Shown in pieces: positions 25,385 to 38,102 of a DNA stretch of 64,000 nucleotides; the stretch's first letter is position 1, and every line of letters begins with the position of its first letter. A program made the translations under genes and the position numbers. The stretch spans positions 4,840,856 to 4,904,855 of the forward strand of contig NC_083636.1 in assembly GCF_963576545.1 (NCBI RefSeq), in the 5' to 3' direction. Source of the stretch: Limanda limanda (taxonomy: Eukaryota; Chordata; Actinopteri; Pleuronectiformes; Pleuronectidae). The notes beneath the pieces are model-generated. The model was not told where the DNA came from. It saw only the letters and a list, made by a program, of their open reading frames with translations, and searched no databases.

Positions 25385-25548
25385 GACCGGGATCAGAATC
25401 AGAATCAGAATCAGAATTATTTTATTTGCCAGGTATGTTTGCACATATAGGAAATTGACTTGGTGTCATTGGTGCACTGAACATAAAACAACAATATAAA
25501 AAAAAAAACAATATATAAGAAAAAGAGTAAAATAAAATAAAATATGGG
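25385..25548 (-). mobile_element. non-LTR retroelement 3' end with (TTCTGA)n tail
   Basis: On the minus strand the segment ends AAATAAAATAATTCTGATTC and further TTCTGA units, a 3' tail typical of fish LINEs and their SINEs. The body (GTATGTTTGCACATATAGGA) matches 8135-8234. The far end is A-rich. A motif TGAGGCAAATT is shared between 25074 and 25550, but I could not confirm it as a target duplication. Confidence 0.6.
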
Positions 25549-25759
25549 GTTTGAGGCAAATTCCCGACATTCGTCTACAAGGGGTTAAATATGTTTATAT
25601 GTTTTTAAAACCCTTTATTCTGCTGAAGAGAAGCAAAAAACATCCTGCGTCGGTTTTATTCCTCAAATCTCTGCAGAAGAACCTCAAAAGTGCATTTTTA
25701 AAAATTTTATTCAGGAGGTCTTGGGATTTTCTTTTCACCCTGCTGTAATTTCAGCTCCT

Positions 25760-25860
25760 TTACCCTTCATTAATCATAACTTCAATAATCTTCCCCTGCA
25801 TTAATCATAACAACAACCCTCCTATTAATTTAGCGTCTGTTTAAATGGCGGCGTAATAAA
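25760..25860. promoter_or_regulatory. repeated CATTAATCATAAC motif, candidate regulatory
   Basis: CATTAATCATAAC occurs exactly at 25768-25780 and again at 25799-25811, followed by CTATTAATTTAGCG. The exact 13 bp repeat around a TTAATCA core suggests paired homeodomain-type binding. Confidence 0.2.
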
Positions 25861-26516
25861 GCATCCTCTTTTAATTTCATCATTTCTCTTCCTTCCGGCT
25901 GCTGCAGCTTTGTGCTGCTCTTCCTCTTCCAGTCTCTGCGTTTCCTCTTCTGTGTTCTCAGTTTTCAAGCCTTAACATTTTAAAAATGATCGCCCCCCCC
26001 CACCCCCCCACCCCACCCCAAGCTCCTCCATTCTTCCCTTGAAGCTCCTTCACTCCAGAATCAAGTTGAGAGGAGAATCATTCAATTGTGTCTCCCCCTC
26101 CAGCCTTATTCTCACACTCTCACTTGCTCTATCGGGCTCTCTCTCCCTCTTTGTACTCCCCCCCCCCTCCCCCCCCCCCTCTCGTCTGACTCTCTCTTTT
26201 GAGTGACACGACTTGATGGGTTCTCTTTTCCGTCTCTGCCTTTTTTTTTGTTCTCATCCTCCTCTCCCCTCCTCCCACTGGCACAGATTTTTTTTTTTGT
26301 GTCCTAAAAATCAGCGATTGTGCGACTCACTGTTTCCCCCCCCCCCCACACTGAAACCCCCCCTCCATGCCGCTCACTGTCCAAACACAGGACATGTGTG
26401 TGTCATCCAATCAAATGTCCATTTCCCCCCCTCGTGGTTTGTTCCTTGCAGAATTGTCAGGTTCATATTTACACCGGCCAAACAATTACCACATTACTCC
26501 GTGTGTAATGACCTGC

Positions 26517-26518
<2 letters not shown>

Positions 26519-26572
<54 letters not shown>

Positions 26573-26604
26573 TGTGTGTGTGTTTGTGTGTGTGTGTGTC
26601 TGTG
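26519..26604 (+). repeat. (TG)n microsatellite
   Basis: About 43 units with C and T interruptions near the right end. Confidence 0.97.
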
Positions 26605-27349
26605 CGGCAGAATCCTATAGCTCCTAAACCCGGCTAATTCTATGTAAGCCTTTCAATTGGATCCGACAGGGAATAAACCCATGAGCTGTTTCTGCACGTG
26701 CCGCTCCAGCATCTATAGACTCTGGGCATCGAGCACCCCCCCCCCCAATAAGTGAATAGTATGTTCACATGCAAATGCTCGTCTTCTAATCCTCTGTTAT
26801 TCTGTATGTGCATGCCCCCCCTCCCCATCACCACCAACACCACCACCACCACCTGCCTTTTCATCAGGCAAAAACAAAGGTGTTTAGACGTTCGGGTGCC
26901 CCAGAGATAGAATCGAGACATCAGTAGAATTCTGTCGCTCGCTAATCCCTTGGCCGTGTGTATTCACGCTGAGTCGTCTCTTTCATGACTCAGGGCAGAA
27001 TGTCACGGCGTGATGGCGCCTCGGGAACCTCGTGTGATTGCCCTGAGCAGGACACACGGCGATGAAAGGGCGGCCGAGTGAGGCATTAACGATTCGATTT
27101 CAGCACATCTGAGAGTCGCAGTAATTGCAAAAACATGCACATGGCTTCGACACGACTGTTTTGTATCCTCCTGCATATTGAGTTTTTGAAAGATATTGGA
27201 GCCATACAGCGACGGCTTGGTGAAAATTCTCCATGTACTTCCTAGTTCTCGCAGCCTGAATACAAACGTGACTGAAAACTCCATCGAGTTCCTCAAAATC
27301 ATGAATATTTCAGGTTGAACCGACAACGTGTAAATATTCTCTTCCCAGG

Positions 27350-27560
27350 ATTTAAGATTCAAACACTTTATTGCCACATTAACACGACTGATTTGAATTT
27401 GTCCCAGTGCGCTCAATGAATCCAGGACACACAAAAGAAATAAAGCCCATAAAACATTGAGCAAGTATAAAACAGAGGTAGAAAATACAACGTGTAAAAC
27501 AATCATAAAAACATAAAACAAATGGGTGAAATAAAATTAAATGAAACCACACATAAGGAC
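27350..27560 (-). mobile_element. possible decayed LINE 3' end
   Basis: On the minus strand the segment reads GTGGCAATAAAGTGTTTGAA at its end, like the tails of fish LINEs, preceded by AT-rich sequence without a useful frame. It is weakly supported and its borders are unclear. Confidence 0.3.
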
Positions 27561-27988
27561 ACCATAGATAAAGCACTATCACCTGTAGGGGAATTGGCAA
27601 CGACATGAAACGACCCACGAGATAAAAGTGCTTCGAGTTGCGTTGAAAACATCTGCGTTATTGCACGATTACTTAAAGTTGAGAGTTAAGGAGCCGCACG
27701 GCTTCGGGATCCGAGCTATTTTGAAACCTGAATGTTCGGGTGTTAATATATTTTTTTAGACTTCAGTGAGGATGGAAGGAAATTAAGCCGTTAGCCGTGT
27801 GTGAAGGGTCGTTTAAAAGTTTAAGGACCTTCATTTGTTATGTAGTCCTATAGATTCCGGCTCCAATAACACTGGATGGCTGCTCTTCACTGCAGCTCCA
27901 TAAAACCGGACCGCACCACTTCTGGTTGTGCTCAATGTTTGTCTCAGGTGGGATTTCTTATCAATGTTGGGATGTTGTCCCTCCAACA

Positions 27989-28685
27989 ACTACATTTGGA
28001 CTTTCACTTTCAGCTTGTTTGAGAGATATGAAACTTTCCTTTCTGTAAGTTGTTGTATCATCTTTAGAGATCAGCAACACAACTGTGAATGTCAACATCC
28101 TCAAAGACAATAGTATGTATTTGTTTTTGCACAATGAGTACATGAGTGGGTACAGAACATCTCCCTGAGGGACCCCAGAGCTAATTGTTGAGCTGTTCTA
28201 TAGTTGTTTGGGTTACATTACATTACATTACATTTCATTGACGCTTTTATCCAAAGCGACTCACAATAAGTACATCAACCCCGAGGGTACAAACCAAGAA
28301 CAACAAGAATCAAGAAAGTACAATTTCTTAAAAAATAAGGTAAAACTACAAAGTGCCATTTAAGTGCTACTAAATTGTTAGTTTAAACATTTTTTAGTAT
28401 TTATTTAATTGTTTCTAGGTTGTGTTGTGTTTTTTACTTCTCAACAATACCTTGAAACAGGAACTGTTCATTGTTTAAAAGTTTGACATACAGAATGATG
28501 GGATAATATTTTTAAAACAGTTATTGACGAAATTAATTCTTCTAATTGACTTTTTGAGAAAAGCTCAAATTAAAGACGAACATGTGTGTGTGTGCAAAGC
28601 AGCATTTAACTATTTAAATGATTCAGACACCTTCTAACATGTTATAGGAGAAAACATACATTGCGACAAACTGGTAATATAAATA
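27989..28685 (+). repeat. unnamed 0.6 kb interspersed element, copy 2 (with insertion)
   Basis: Second copy of the 23628-24230 sequence, in the same orientation 4.4 kb away. It lacks about 110 bp found in copy 1 and carries a 205 bp insertion at 28215-28419. Unlike copy 1 it has no long direct repeats at its ends. Confidence 0.75.
28215..28419 (+). mobile_element. teleost interspersed repeat with CGCTTTTATCCAAAGCG core
   Basis: Starts with ACATT repeats, then carries the core CGCTTTTATCCAAAGCG and ACAAGAATCAAGAAAGTACA, a sequence family I recall as very common in fish genomes. It is absent from copy 1 of the host element, so its borders are visible by comparison. Its class is not settled from sequence alone. 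Confidence 0.6.
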
Positions 28686-29299
28686 TTTCCATACCTGGAA
28701 AGCTGTGGTCCTTGTATTTACATTGGTTTCTGAGGTGCTGAGGTAGAAGCTCGTCCCACACACACTTGGCTCTTCACCCTGCATATCGTCTCCAGTGGAA
28801 TCTCTCTGCACATGTGTAAAGCCTCCGAGGACTGAGCTAACAAACACTTCCTCATTAGCATAACGGGCTGATTGATTGCCTTAAATTACATCTCAGTTCT
28901 GCTGGTGACACATTTGGATTTGATGATGTGTTTAATGGACCTTAGCGACGTGTGAGCGCTGCCAGTTTAAAAGCTCGTGGACAACTGTTAGCGTGGAATT
29001 GTCTCCTCTCTAATGACGGCGGCGGCGACGGCACAAACGACTTCATTTGGTTTTATCTGAACCGACAGAAAACTGTTGCCGTGTTTATATCCCATCCCTC
29101 CTCTCCTTGCTTCCTCCTCAGCAGGTGTTGCCTTGCGATCGCAGCTCCGGCTTCCTGTCTGTCAGTCGAGAGCACTTCAAGGAAAAGGAAAACATGCTCT
29201 GTGCCAATTTGTCATCCTTCGTGTTCCACTCATCTGGCTGGGACGAGGACGAGCACGAGGACGGGTCGGGACAGCAGCAGCAGCAGCAAGGAGGATATC

Positions 29300-29480
29300 T
29301 GTGGAATATCTGCTTAACATCCTAATTGAAAATGACAGGCCCCGGTGGTGCGTTCAGCCCGGCAGGGGACGATCAAAGAGCCGGAGCTCGGTGAGACGCA
29401 GCATTATGGATCCCGACCAAACCCCATCCCCTCTCGCCTCGGCTAATTAACACCTGGCTCCTTCCAATTAGCTGAATCCA
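29300..29480. promoter_or_regulatory. cluster of homeodomain-like sites, candidate enhancer
   Basis: CCTAATTGAAAATGACAGG, GATCAAAG (TCF/LEF-like), GGCTAATTAACACCTGG and CCAATTAGC fall within 150 bp in a repeat-free stretch. Motif evidence only. Confidence 0.22.
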
Positions 29481-30439
29481 CCCGCATTCCAGAAAACCAG
29501 TGGAAGGGAAAAGAAGAAGAAGCAGAAGAAGAAGAAGAGATGGGATTTACAACATGGGTTAAATCCCTGGAGCCCGTACCTGTCTGCAGGAAACAGGTGT
29601 TCTCTCTCTCTCTGTGGTGCCACACGGAGCGAGCAAATAAAAACTCAAGTTCCGTGTGTTCGGGGGGTTTTCCAGCCAAGTGTGTAACGCCGCCTGTTAA
29701 GTGGTCCCATCGGTGTTTGGCGCTCCACAGGATGTGAGTGACAGTTCTAGTCGACAATAATTGCTCCACTCGCTCCTCACTTGAAAACTCTTCATCAGAA
29801 CTTGTTTTTTCATTTTCCCAACGTTGAGTTTTGGCAGCAGGAGTTTTTACATAAACACAAATGATGAAGCCTGAAAACGAGTGGGTTTGTACTTCTCTGT
29901 TGCTTCACTACAGGATAACAGTTTCTCTTCACAATGTTTCTTTTGATGGGAGTTTACCTGCGATTGCGTTTGCATTGATAATCCGAAGCTCCAGCGACGT
30001 CTCAGCTGGAAGAACGAACAAAGCTGCTGCACTAACTCTCCTCCGTTCGACTGCCTCGGCAACAAGAAAAACTGTAATTGTATGAGATGATGTATCTTAG
30101 CGGGGGTGCTGGGCTACATCCCGCCGGCGCTGATAAGTCTTAAGGTTGATCACCTCCCTGAAATTATTATTCCCTCAACAAGTGCTTCAACACCAGAATA
30201 AAGCAGTTATGCAACATACAGAGAATGAAATTGCTTCGGAAACTACCAGCGCTCATCTTATCACCTTTGCCCACTTACACATGTATATCAGTGACTGCAG
30301 TGAGACTGTGTGGTGCTGCATTAACATCCAGCAGAATATCAGAAGACTTTGAAGTCGTGTTCACAAGTTCCATGTATGATCCTCACAAGCTGTTATTGGG
30401 GCCTGGGAACCTAGAATCAGAATGTAGGGAGGATGATTG

Positions 30440-30705
30440 GGGTTGAGAATGATTTAGCTACAGTCCTGTGAGACTTCCAGATCCAGGCTGGTGATCATCT
30501 TGGTGGATACAATCCCAGGTGGCAGCAATACAAGAAGCTTGAAAAAGGGTCTGGAAGAGGAAATAGAGGAGATGTGGGAAGTGAAGGCCCCAGTGGTGAG
30601 TGTAGCTCCTAACCTGGAGAGAGAGATTCAAACAGATTCCACCATTAAGACGCAAGATCCAGAAGAGTGAATTCATTGGACTAGATAAGATACTGATGCT
30701 TGATG
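30440..30705 (+). pseudogene. decayed LINE C-terminus (restriction-like endonuclease type)
   Basis: Translated fragments DFQIQ and LEEEIEEMWEVKAPVVSVAP, then bases encoding a remnant like QDPEE, follow the order of the C-terminal region of fish LINEs related to the R2/R4 group, which carry a restriction-like endonuclease. The frame is broken by stops and at least one deletion. It is a fossil that ends where the TG-rich minisatellite begins. The family link rests on my memory of conserved blocks. Confidence 0.45.
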
Positions 30706-30711
30706 CATTTA

Positions 30712-32133
30712 TGTATATATGTATATGTGTGTGTTTTGTGTATCCTGTATATGTGTTTATCTGTGTGTATGTGTGTGTTTTTATCTATGTATGGTGTATA
30801 TCTGTTTTAATCTGTGTATATACGTGTATTGTGTATCTTTGTATATCTGTGTATTGTGTCTCTATGTGTATTGTGTGTGTATCTATATGTGTTGTGTGTG
30901 TGTGTGACTATATATCTGTGTCTCTGCGTTTATATCTATGTGTGTTTGTGGATATGCCTGTCGCTGTTTTTGTGTGGATGGATGTACATGTGTCTCTATG
31001 TGTATGTACCTATGTGTGTGTATTGTGTGTGAGTATGTATATCTATATGTGTATTTGTGTGTATCTATATGTGGTGTGTGTGTGTGTGACTATATCTGTG
31101 TCTCTGTGTGTATATCTATATGTGTGTTTGTGGATATGCATGTCTCTGTTTTTGTGTGGATGGATGTACATGTGTCTCTATGTGTATGTATCTATGTGTG
31201 TGTATTGTGTGTGAGTATGTATATCTATATGTGTATTTGTGTGTATCTATATGTGGTGTGTGTGTGTTTTGTGTATCCTGTATATGGGTTTATCTGTGTG
31301 TATGTGTGCATTTTTATCTAGGTATGGCTTTTAATATGTGTATATACGTGTATTGTGTATGTTTGTATATCTGTGTATTGTGTCTCTATGTGTATTGTGT
31401 GTGTATCTATATGTGGTGTGTGTGTGTGACTATATCTGTGTCTCTGTGTTTATATCTCTGTGTGTGTGTGGATATGCCTGTCGCTGTTTTTGTGTGGATG
31501 GATGTACATGTGTCTCTATGTGTATGTACCTATGTGTGTGTATTGTGTGTGAGTATGTATATCTAAATGTGTATTTGTGTGTATCTATATGTGGTGTGTG
31601 TGTGTTTTGTGTATCCTGTATATGGGTTTATCTGTGTGTATGTGTGCATTTTTATCTAGGTATGGTTTTTAATATGTGTATATACGTGTATTGTGTATCT
31701 TTGTATATCTGTGTATTGTGTCTCTATGTGTATTGTGTGTGTGTATCTATATGTGGTGTGTGTGTGTGTGACTATATCTGTGTCTCTGTGTGTATATCTA
31801 TATGTGTGTTTGTGGATATGCATGTCTCTGTTTTTTTTGTGGATGGATGTACATGTGTCTCTATGTGTATGTATCTATGTGTGTGTATTGTGTGTGAGTA
31901 TGTATATCTATATGTGTATTTGTGTGTATCTATATGTGGTGTGTGTGTTTGTGACTATATCTGTGTCTCTGTGTGTATATCTATATGTGTGTTTGTGGAT
32001 ATGCATGTCTCTGTTTTTTTGTGGATGGACGTACATGTGTCTCTATGTGTATGTATCTATGTGTGTGTATTGTGTGTGAGTGTGTATATCTATATGTGTA
32101 TCTGTGTGTATATCTATATATCTGTATATACAC
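30712..32133 (+). repeat. 1.4 kb compound TG/TA-rich minisatellite
   Basis: Two unit types can be followed. The A unit of about 182 bp contains GTGGATATGC (30951, 31133, 31471, 31815 and 31998 mark its GATATG). The B unit contains TTTTGTGTATCCTGTATATG (from about 30731, 31264 and 31603). The order is B-A-A, B-A, B-A-A. It gives open frames up to 322 codons because TG-rich codons rarely form stops; these are not genes. Confidence 0.9.
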
Positions 32134-35100
32134 CAAGCTGCAGTGGTTTCCTCCGTAGACACCAGTGTCCCGAACCTCAGCTCCGACCCAGCAGCTGTAG
32201 ATTCTTCTCTTCAGTCTCACCTCTTCTTCTCTCTTACCTCTTACCATCCCCCCCCCCACCGTCCCCTCACAATTGGTGTTTAAAGTCAGATCCAATGTTT
32301 ACCTGAGTGATGGAAATTGACTTAGCTTTCATTTGCCGCCTCTACACAGGAACACGCTGTGAAAAGACCATTCCAACACCGGCGCTTCAGGTAATGAGCG
32401 AAAGGAACCGAACCTTCTGCCGGCTGATTGCAGTCGGTAATTAAGACACCGATCCGGTAATGGAGGAGCGACAGGTATCTTGTGCTCTGAATGCTTCATC
32501 TCTTCTTTCCTAGCCTGTGGTCTGTTTTGTCTGTTTTGTCTGTTTTGCCGATTCTCTTTCCGTCCTTCTCCGCTCACGAGGGAGTTGTTATTGTACCAAC
32601 ACTGGAACCGGGCCACTTACCGCAGGTGATCAACTTGGAAAAACAACTCTCCTTCCCCTGAGTCGTGGAAAGATTTTGAAATTTTGTCTGAGTAACTTTT
32701 TCAGTCAGTCGAAGCTTTCATCCGTCGCTCCGTCCCCGGTCAATCTGTTGAGCTGTTTGTTGTTTGTCTGTCTCAGGGCTCGTCAGCCTCGAACTCCCGA
32801 TGATCCTCCGCTGTCTCTCTCTCTTCTCTGTCTCTTTTCCTCTTCTTCCTCGTCTCCTCACTGCAGTGTCCAAGACAACCAGGCAGGGTTTCAAGAACCA
32901 GACATGCCGAGGCTCTTCTTCAAGTGCAGCTCTGTATTTTAGTGCGGAGTTAATTTTCACCCTGTCAAATATTTCAAACCATTTTTTCCCTGTGCCACCT
33001 CCACTGCCGGGCCTCAACTTCTTACATCATGTCTCGGCGTATAGTCGGAGCATATTATATTATGTGGTGGGGACAAAATGTCACCGTGAACACAGAGGGA
33101 CAGTTGCTCTCTGAGTCATGGGAGGAATAATAAGTGAGATGTTTTAAAGTCGAGCAGGTTTTGTGTTACCTGCACCAGAGAAGTTGTGTTTTCATGCACG
33201 TCTGACTTCGATTTACACAAATCTACTCTCTGATATCTGTCAAATGTGGTGGGACGTTGGGCCGGATGAAAAAAATACATCATTTTTTCTTTAACTATGT
33301 TTTATGACAGATAAATAATTTGGGTTTTAAGGACATTTCACTTATTTTCTTGTTTTAAAACTATAACAAACGACATAAACATGTGTAGGATTGTTCAGAC
33401 TTGACTGAAGGTCATAATAGTTTTAATCAATGTTGTTTGTTATTGTGCACACATCATTTTCCACAGATGATGGTATACGTGTATACAATTGTATTGATTC
33501 AATTTAAAAGACCATATCTACGTTGGAAGAATAATATGAATTCCTCAAGGCAGCATGTTCCAATATTATCAAGGGTTCATTTAGACCGACAGACAGAAAT
33601 AGAGGACATTGCAAGAAATTATGATTTTTATATAAAGCTAAACAGCAAAAGAAAATGTGTTTTGATTAGGAGACAATATCTAGCTGGATGAAGATCACTT
33701 AAATAATTGAAACGCCACGTTTTCTAATGGATAAATGATGAACAAGGAGTCTGATGTAAAATAGGAAACCTACAATGAAAGATGTGCTTCTATCGTGTGA
33801 GTCACTGGGCAGATATAAAAAAAAGGAGGTATTCTAATTTTCCTTCTGGCTCCAGGCCTGAAACACTGGATACTAGCACCTTCCATTATGCAGCTCAACA
33901 GCGCCTGTCATTAGCCCCCCCCCCACACACTTGATAAACCCCCACATCATTCCAACTCCATGCTCAGGCACGAGACGTTAATGTTCTCTCTCCTCAATGC
34001 ACAGCACATGCCTCAATTAACCTAAGATGCATTATTGGTTTCATGTAATTTCCATATATAATGGGCAAATATTAGGGATCAACAAAACAAATGCACTGGA
34101 GTGACAATGGAAATCAAATACACATTTAGATTAGAATCAAGTCATTCTGTGTTTGGTTGAAATGACATGTGCTATTTCAAATCATGTTTCAGAATGGAGC
34201 AGTTAAGCAGCTGATGTTGAGTTGTGTATAAATATTTGTGTGTAGTCAATAATGGACAAATCGAATAAAGTTTAACTCAATAATATTACAAATATGAGCC
34301 GTCTGAATATGTCAAGATTAAAAAGTGAATTCCGATGTTTACTTGCCCTTTTTTCAGAGGACGCCAGGATTATTGACTTCTCTTACTTGTCTCTGACTCA
34401 CTCATCAGTGTCCATTCTTCCTCCTTCTGTTTGAATCACAGCGATTAAATCATAAATCCTCACAGATCAGAAGTCACAGGTCCGAGTACAGTTCAGCGTC
34501 TGTACTCAAACTTTTATTGTTATCGCGATGTGGGACGTGAACCAACAGCTTCTCAAGATCTCCAGACTTGTTTTATGTGATTAACGCTGCAACAAGTGAA
34601 CCGAGCTCGATGCGTCACCATCAGGATTCCTCTCAATCTCACATCGCTGAACAAATCTGCTCATTAATCTTTGTTATTGTAATCTCGTCCTGTCCTTGTT
34701 TGATGGAACCGGGTCTGATGAGTCGCCGGCACATTGAAGTGATCCCATTGTTGCGTTAATGAGTGACCGAGTTCAAACAGACCAACTGATGAGAAGCAGC
34801 AGGGGGCTTTTATAATAGTAAAAATAAAATCGAATTACAGATCAGTGGGTTGCGCCACCAGCCGAGCGTTTAATACAGGGTTCTTTTTTTGTGTTTTGCT
34901 GCTGAGGCATGAAGGAGAAGCTTTTAAGGATCTGGGTTCTCTTTTGTTTCTCCGGGTTCAAGTGTTGCTCTTCAAGCGGCGTTTCTCCAAAAGCTCCAGA
35001 AGCTCCAGAAGCTCCGCCTCCACCGAGCGAGAAGGTGCAGCGGCTGCTCAGCGCACCGTGAACTTACAGTAATTGGAAAAATTTCATACATTTTCAATCT

Positions 35101-36089
35101 GTGCCGCTCACAACAAGGGCTTATTAATCAGTTTATTCCATCTCGGGGAGTGTGATGTATTAAAATATGATTTTCTTTGACTGAGATCTTTGTGTATGAA
35201 AGTTTTTGTGTTTTTTTTCAAATCACAGATCCAGAGCTATTTGCAAAAAGGGCGTCTTTCTCTCTCTCTGTCTCTCGTTCGACACCGGTGTTCAGTCGCA
35301 GCTTTGTAATTGTCTAAATGTCGACGTGACGACAGCTGAAATGTACTCGTTACTCTCAAGAGGCTCGATCTGGATCTTCAGAAGTTCAGAGCCTTGATGC
35401 AAACAAGAGCTTTACCAAAAATAACAAGTCACGAACTTTCAAAGACCAAGTTTTTCTGTGTGTTTTCTCCCACTTGAAGTTTGGATCTATTTCCTGCAGT
35501 GAGCTCATTCATTTATAGAGAACAGTTGTGTTTTTGATGATGACTAGAAAGAAGGAGAAGAAGAGACGAGCGCTCGGGAGCTTTGTTGGCAGAGACAGAA
35601 TCGGGACAAAAGGGGATTTGAATCCTTTTGTGCCCTTGACGATGACCACAGCCGAGTCGGAGGCTGCTATCTGGAGCTGCAGGGAGAGATCAAATGCTCG
35701 CTGTGGCTTTTTTACTTTGACTCCTTGTGTTGAATTTCACCACCACCACTTGTCAATGGATCTCTGAGTGTGTAGAGTTTACACCTCGGTGAAATCAGAT
35801 CGGTGTCGCCTGCCGCAAAGACCTAAATACTAAAAGGGACGCAGCTTCAAAAGACCCAGTGACACAATTTCAATCATCTGCTCTGGGAAAAGATGAAGCT
35901 ACTGTATATTGGGGACACGTTAAAAAAAAAAAAAAAATCCTTCCATTCTCGAGACGTAGACTAAATATAATCCCTGTACAAAGCTGAGTATCCATGCAGT
36001 GTGAGTGAATAGGACAACTTAAAGAGTCGAGAGGTGAGCAGCTCCCTCATAGTACTCTTCAATCCATGAGACCATCAGTCACTGGTATA

Positions 36090-36475
36090 ACATAGTACAT
36101 TTACTTTCTTGTAGTACTTTGTTTGTGTATCTTTACTTGCAGATAGTCTTTGTCATTTATTTCTTCTTTTATCTTCTTGCACATGACCGAGAGTTGGAAG
36201 AACTCTTGTTAGCGTTTTCCAGAAATACCAACACCATGTTCATTTATTTTCCAGTACTTTTACAAATATACAGTAATATCTGTACTTTCAAATCCGCTGC
36301 AGTTTTGCAAAACACTCCACGATCCTGTATTAGATCGCTGCAATAGTCTACAGTCAAGTTGCTTTTACTTTTTAAAACTTCACGTGTATTTAAAAGCAAG
36401 AACTTAATTGAACTCAAGTAGAAAGGTTAACGTGGTACTTTTACTTTTTCAGTTAGAGTATTTCTACCTCTGTGC
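36090..36475 (+). mobile_element. degenerate teleost repeat (TACTTTTACTTT family)
   Basis: ACATTTACTTTCTTGTAGTA at the start and AAGTAGAAAGGTTAACGTGG followed by TACTTTTACTTTTTCAG and TATTTCTACCTCTG at the end resemble a repeat common in fish genomes, heavily diverged. No coding sequence. Confidence 0.45.
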
Positions 36476-37072
36476 CTTGTCTGTCTGTTATGCAGATAAA
36501 TGTGTGAATACATTTTTATAAGTCTTCTCTTCTTTAAACACAGAAAGAAGAAGAGATAATAGTGTTCATGGAAATAAGAAAAGTAAAAGATCGACCCTGG
36601 GAGTTGGATGTGGGGGAAAATACAATACACTACAATAAACTACAATAAAAGTTTTGACGACATGCACAGACGCAAATGAGTGTGAAGAGATTTGCGCCGG
36701 GTATTTATTACCAGATTCTCTCTCAGCGTTTCAGCTCGATTACGATTCAGGACCTCTTTGCCGTTTGTTAGATTTGTTCATTCGTGTCCATGCTTGGCTT
36801 TGACCCAACACGTCAATCTTTATCGCCACTTTGAGATAAACCTTTTGCGATATTGTCTGATAGAAAATAAAACACACAGTAAATAGAGGATAAATAAGAA
36901 CTTTAGTTTTATGCCCCGACTCAATATTCTGTATTTATCCCATTGAATTGCTCACATAGAGCGACAGTGGACACATTACAGAAGATATTATTCCTGCAGG
37001 GGAAGAAAACAAATAAAAAAGTAAATTTTATTTCCGTCAGTCACAAGCTTCACGTTAATTTTGTGATGAACC

Positions 37073-37076
<4 letters not shown>

Positions 37077-37121
<45 letters not shown>
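37077..37121 (+). repeat. (TG)n microsatellite
   Basis: About 22 uninterrupted units. Confidence 0.97.
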
Positions 37122-37123
<2 letters not shown>

Positions 37124-38000
37124 GGCAGTGTGGCACGACTCTATTTGTGTTTGCACAGTTTCTGGAAACAATTCTGGCACAAATCTGCACACAAGACTGG
37201 GGCAGATTTAATGGTTTAGCCCGACCCCTGGGTGCTGGTAATGGGTCGTTCCACTGCAAAGATGACAGAGACAGTTCGGTAATTGTCCCAAAACAAGTTT
37301 GAGATGACAGGATCTAAAATCAGAATATTTACATCATCTTAAACACATGATTATTTCATAGCATGACACAAAAGGTCCTTCAACATAAAACCATGTTAAA
37401 CAAGAACGTGATCTTTTCTTAAACCCAAGTCTTGTTTTTGTGGCTTTGATTAAACAAACCAAACAGATTATTTTTATTAACCAGTTTACCCAGTGCTTTC
37501 CTAGAGGGTGTAGATAAAGTGATTTTGTTCGGTTTAATTATGGCACATCCCAACAGTCTCTTTAAAATTCAATTAGGCTTCGACCAAATTACACACACTC
37601 ACAGATCCCATGATTCTACCTTGGTTCTGGACTTGTTGTATTTGAACTTACTGGTTTTCCTGTTGTATGAACTTTTCACTCTTTGTCTGTGAGAACATTA
37701 TTTCCTATTTCACTTAGAATGTTCTTTCCTTGTGTCTATCTTACTTTACTTCCTGTTTTGTCCCTCTGTGCTTCCAACCGTCTTCCATCAGTTTGTTTGA
37801 CACCCAGTAGAGAACATGAATCCACAAAGGCTCAACAGTCCTTTTCAAATTAAATAATTCAGCCCTCAATTGTCAAGTTATCACAGCTATAACTTCTCCT
37901 AATGGGCCTGAGTCTTTTTTTTCATCAAGTTCCATGATAACTTACCTTGGAAAATGTTGATAGAACACCCTGATGACGCGAAAACATTCCTGGCTCCTCC

Positions 38001-38102
38001 CTCTTATCCAGATCTATAACTAAATCTAATGGATTCTTCCCTGAACCGAATCGTTCAACCAAGTTTGGTGAAAATCCATTAACCACCTCTCTGGCGGAAA
38101 TA
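38001..38102 (+). mobile_element. degenerate LINE-tail repeat, copy C
   Basis: Contains TCTAATGGATTCTTCCCTGA, CAACCAAGTTTGGTGAAAAT and a final CTCTCTGGCGGAAATA, matching the same family in the same order. It is shorter and more decayed. Confidence 0.5.

Larger units (their letters stand above)
24286..30439. other. no gene seen; repeats and candidate regulatory sequence
   Basis: Outside the elements listed at 25385, 27350 and 27989, this holds a G17 run at 24454, pyrimidine-rich C/T sequence at 25985-26350, a TG tract at 26519 and AAG patches at about 29512-29538. A YY1-like AAATGGCCGCCATTGG is at about 24505. Confidence 0.55.

Noticed and set aside
25074..25560. TGAGGCAAATT occurring on both sides of the 25.4 kb retroelement tail
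   Set aside because: Considered as a target duplication, but the left copy lies about 300 bp from the visible element end and the intervening DNA does not look like the element.
30696..32306. Several long overlapping frames, up to 322 codons, rich in Cys, Val and Tyr
   Set aside because: They translate the TG/TA minisatellite in all three frames. The repeats explain the lack of stops.
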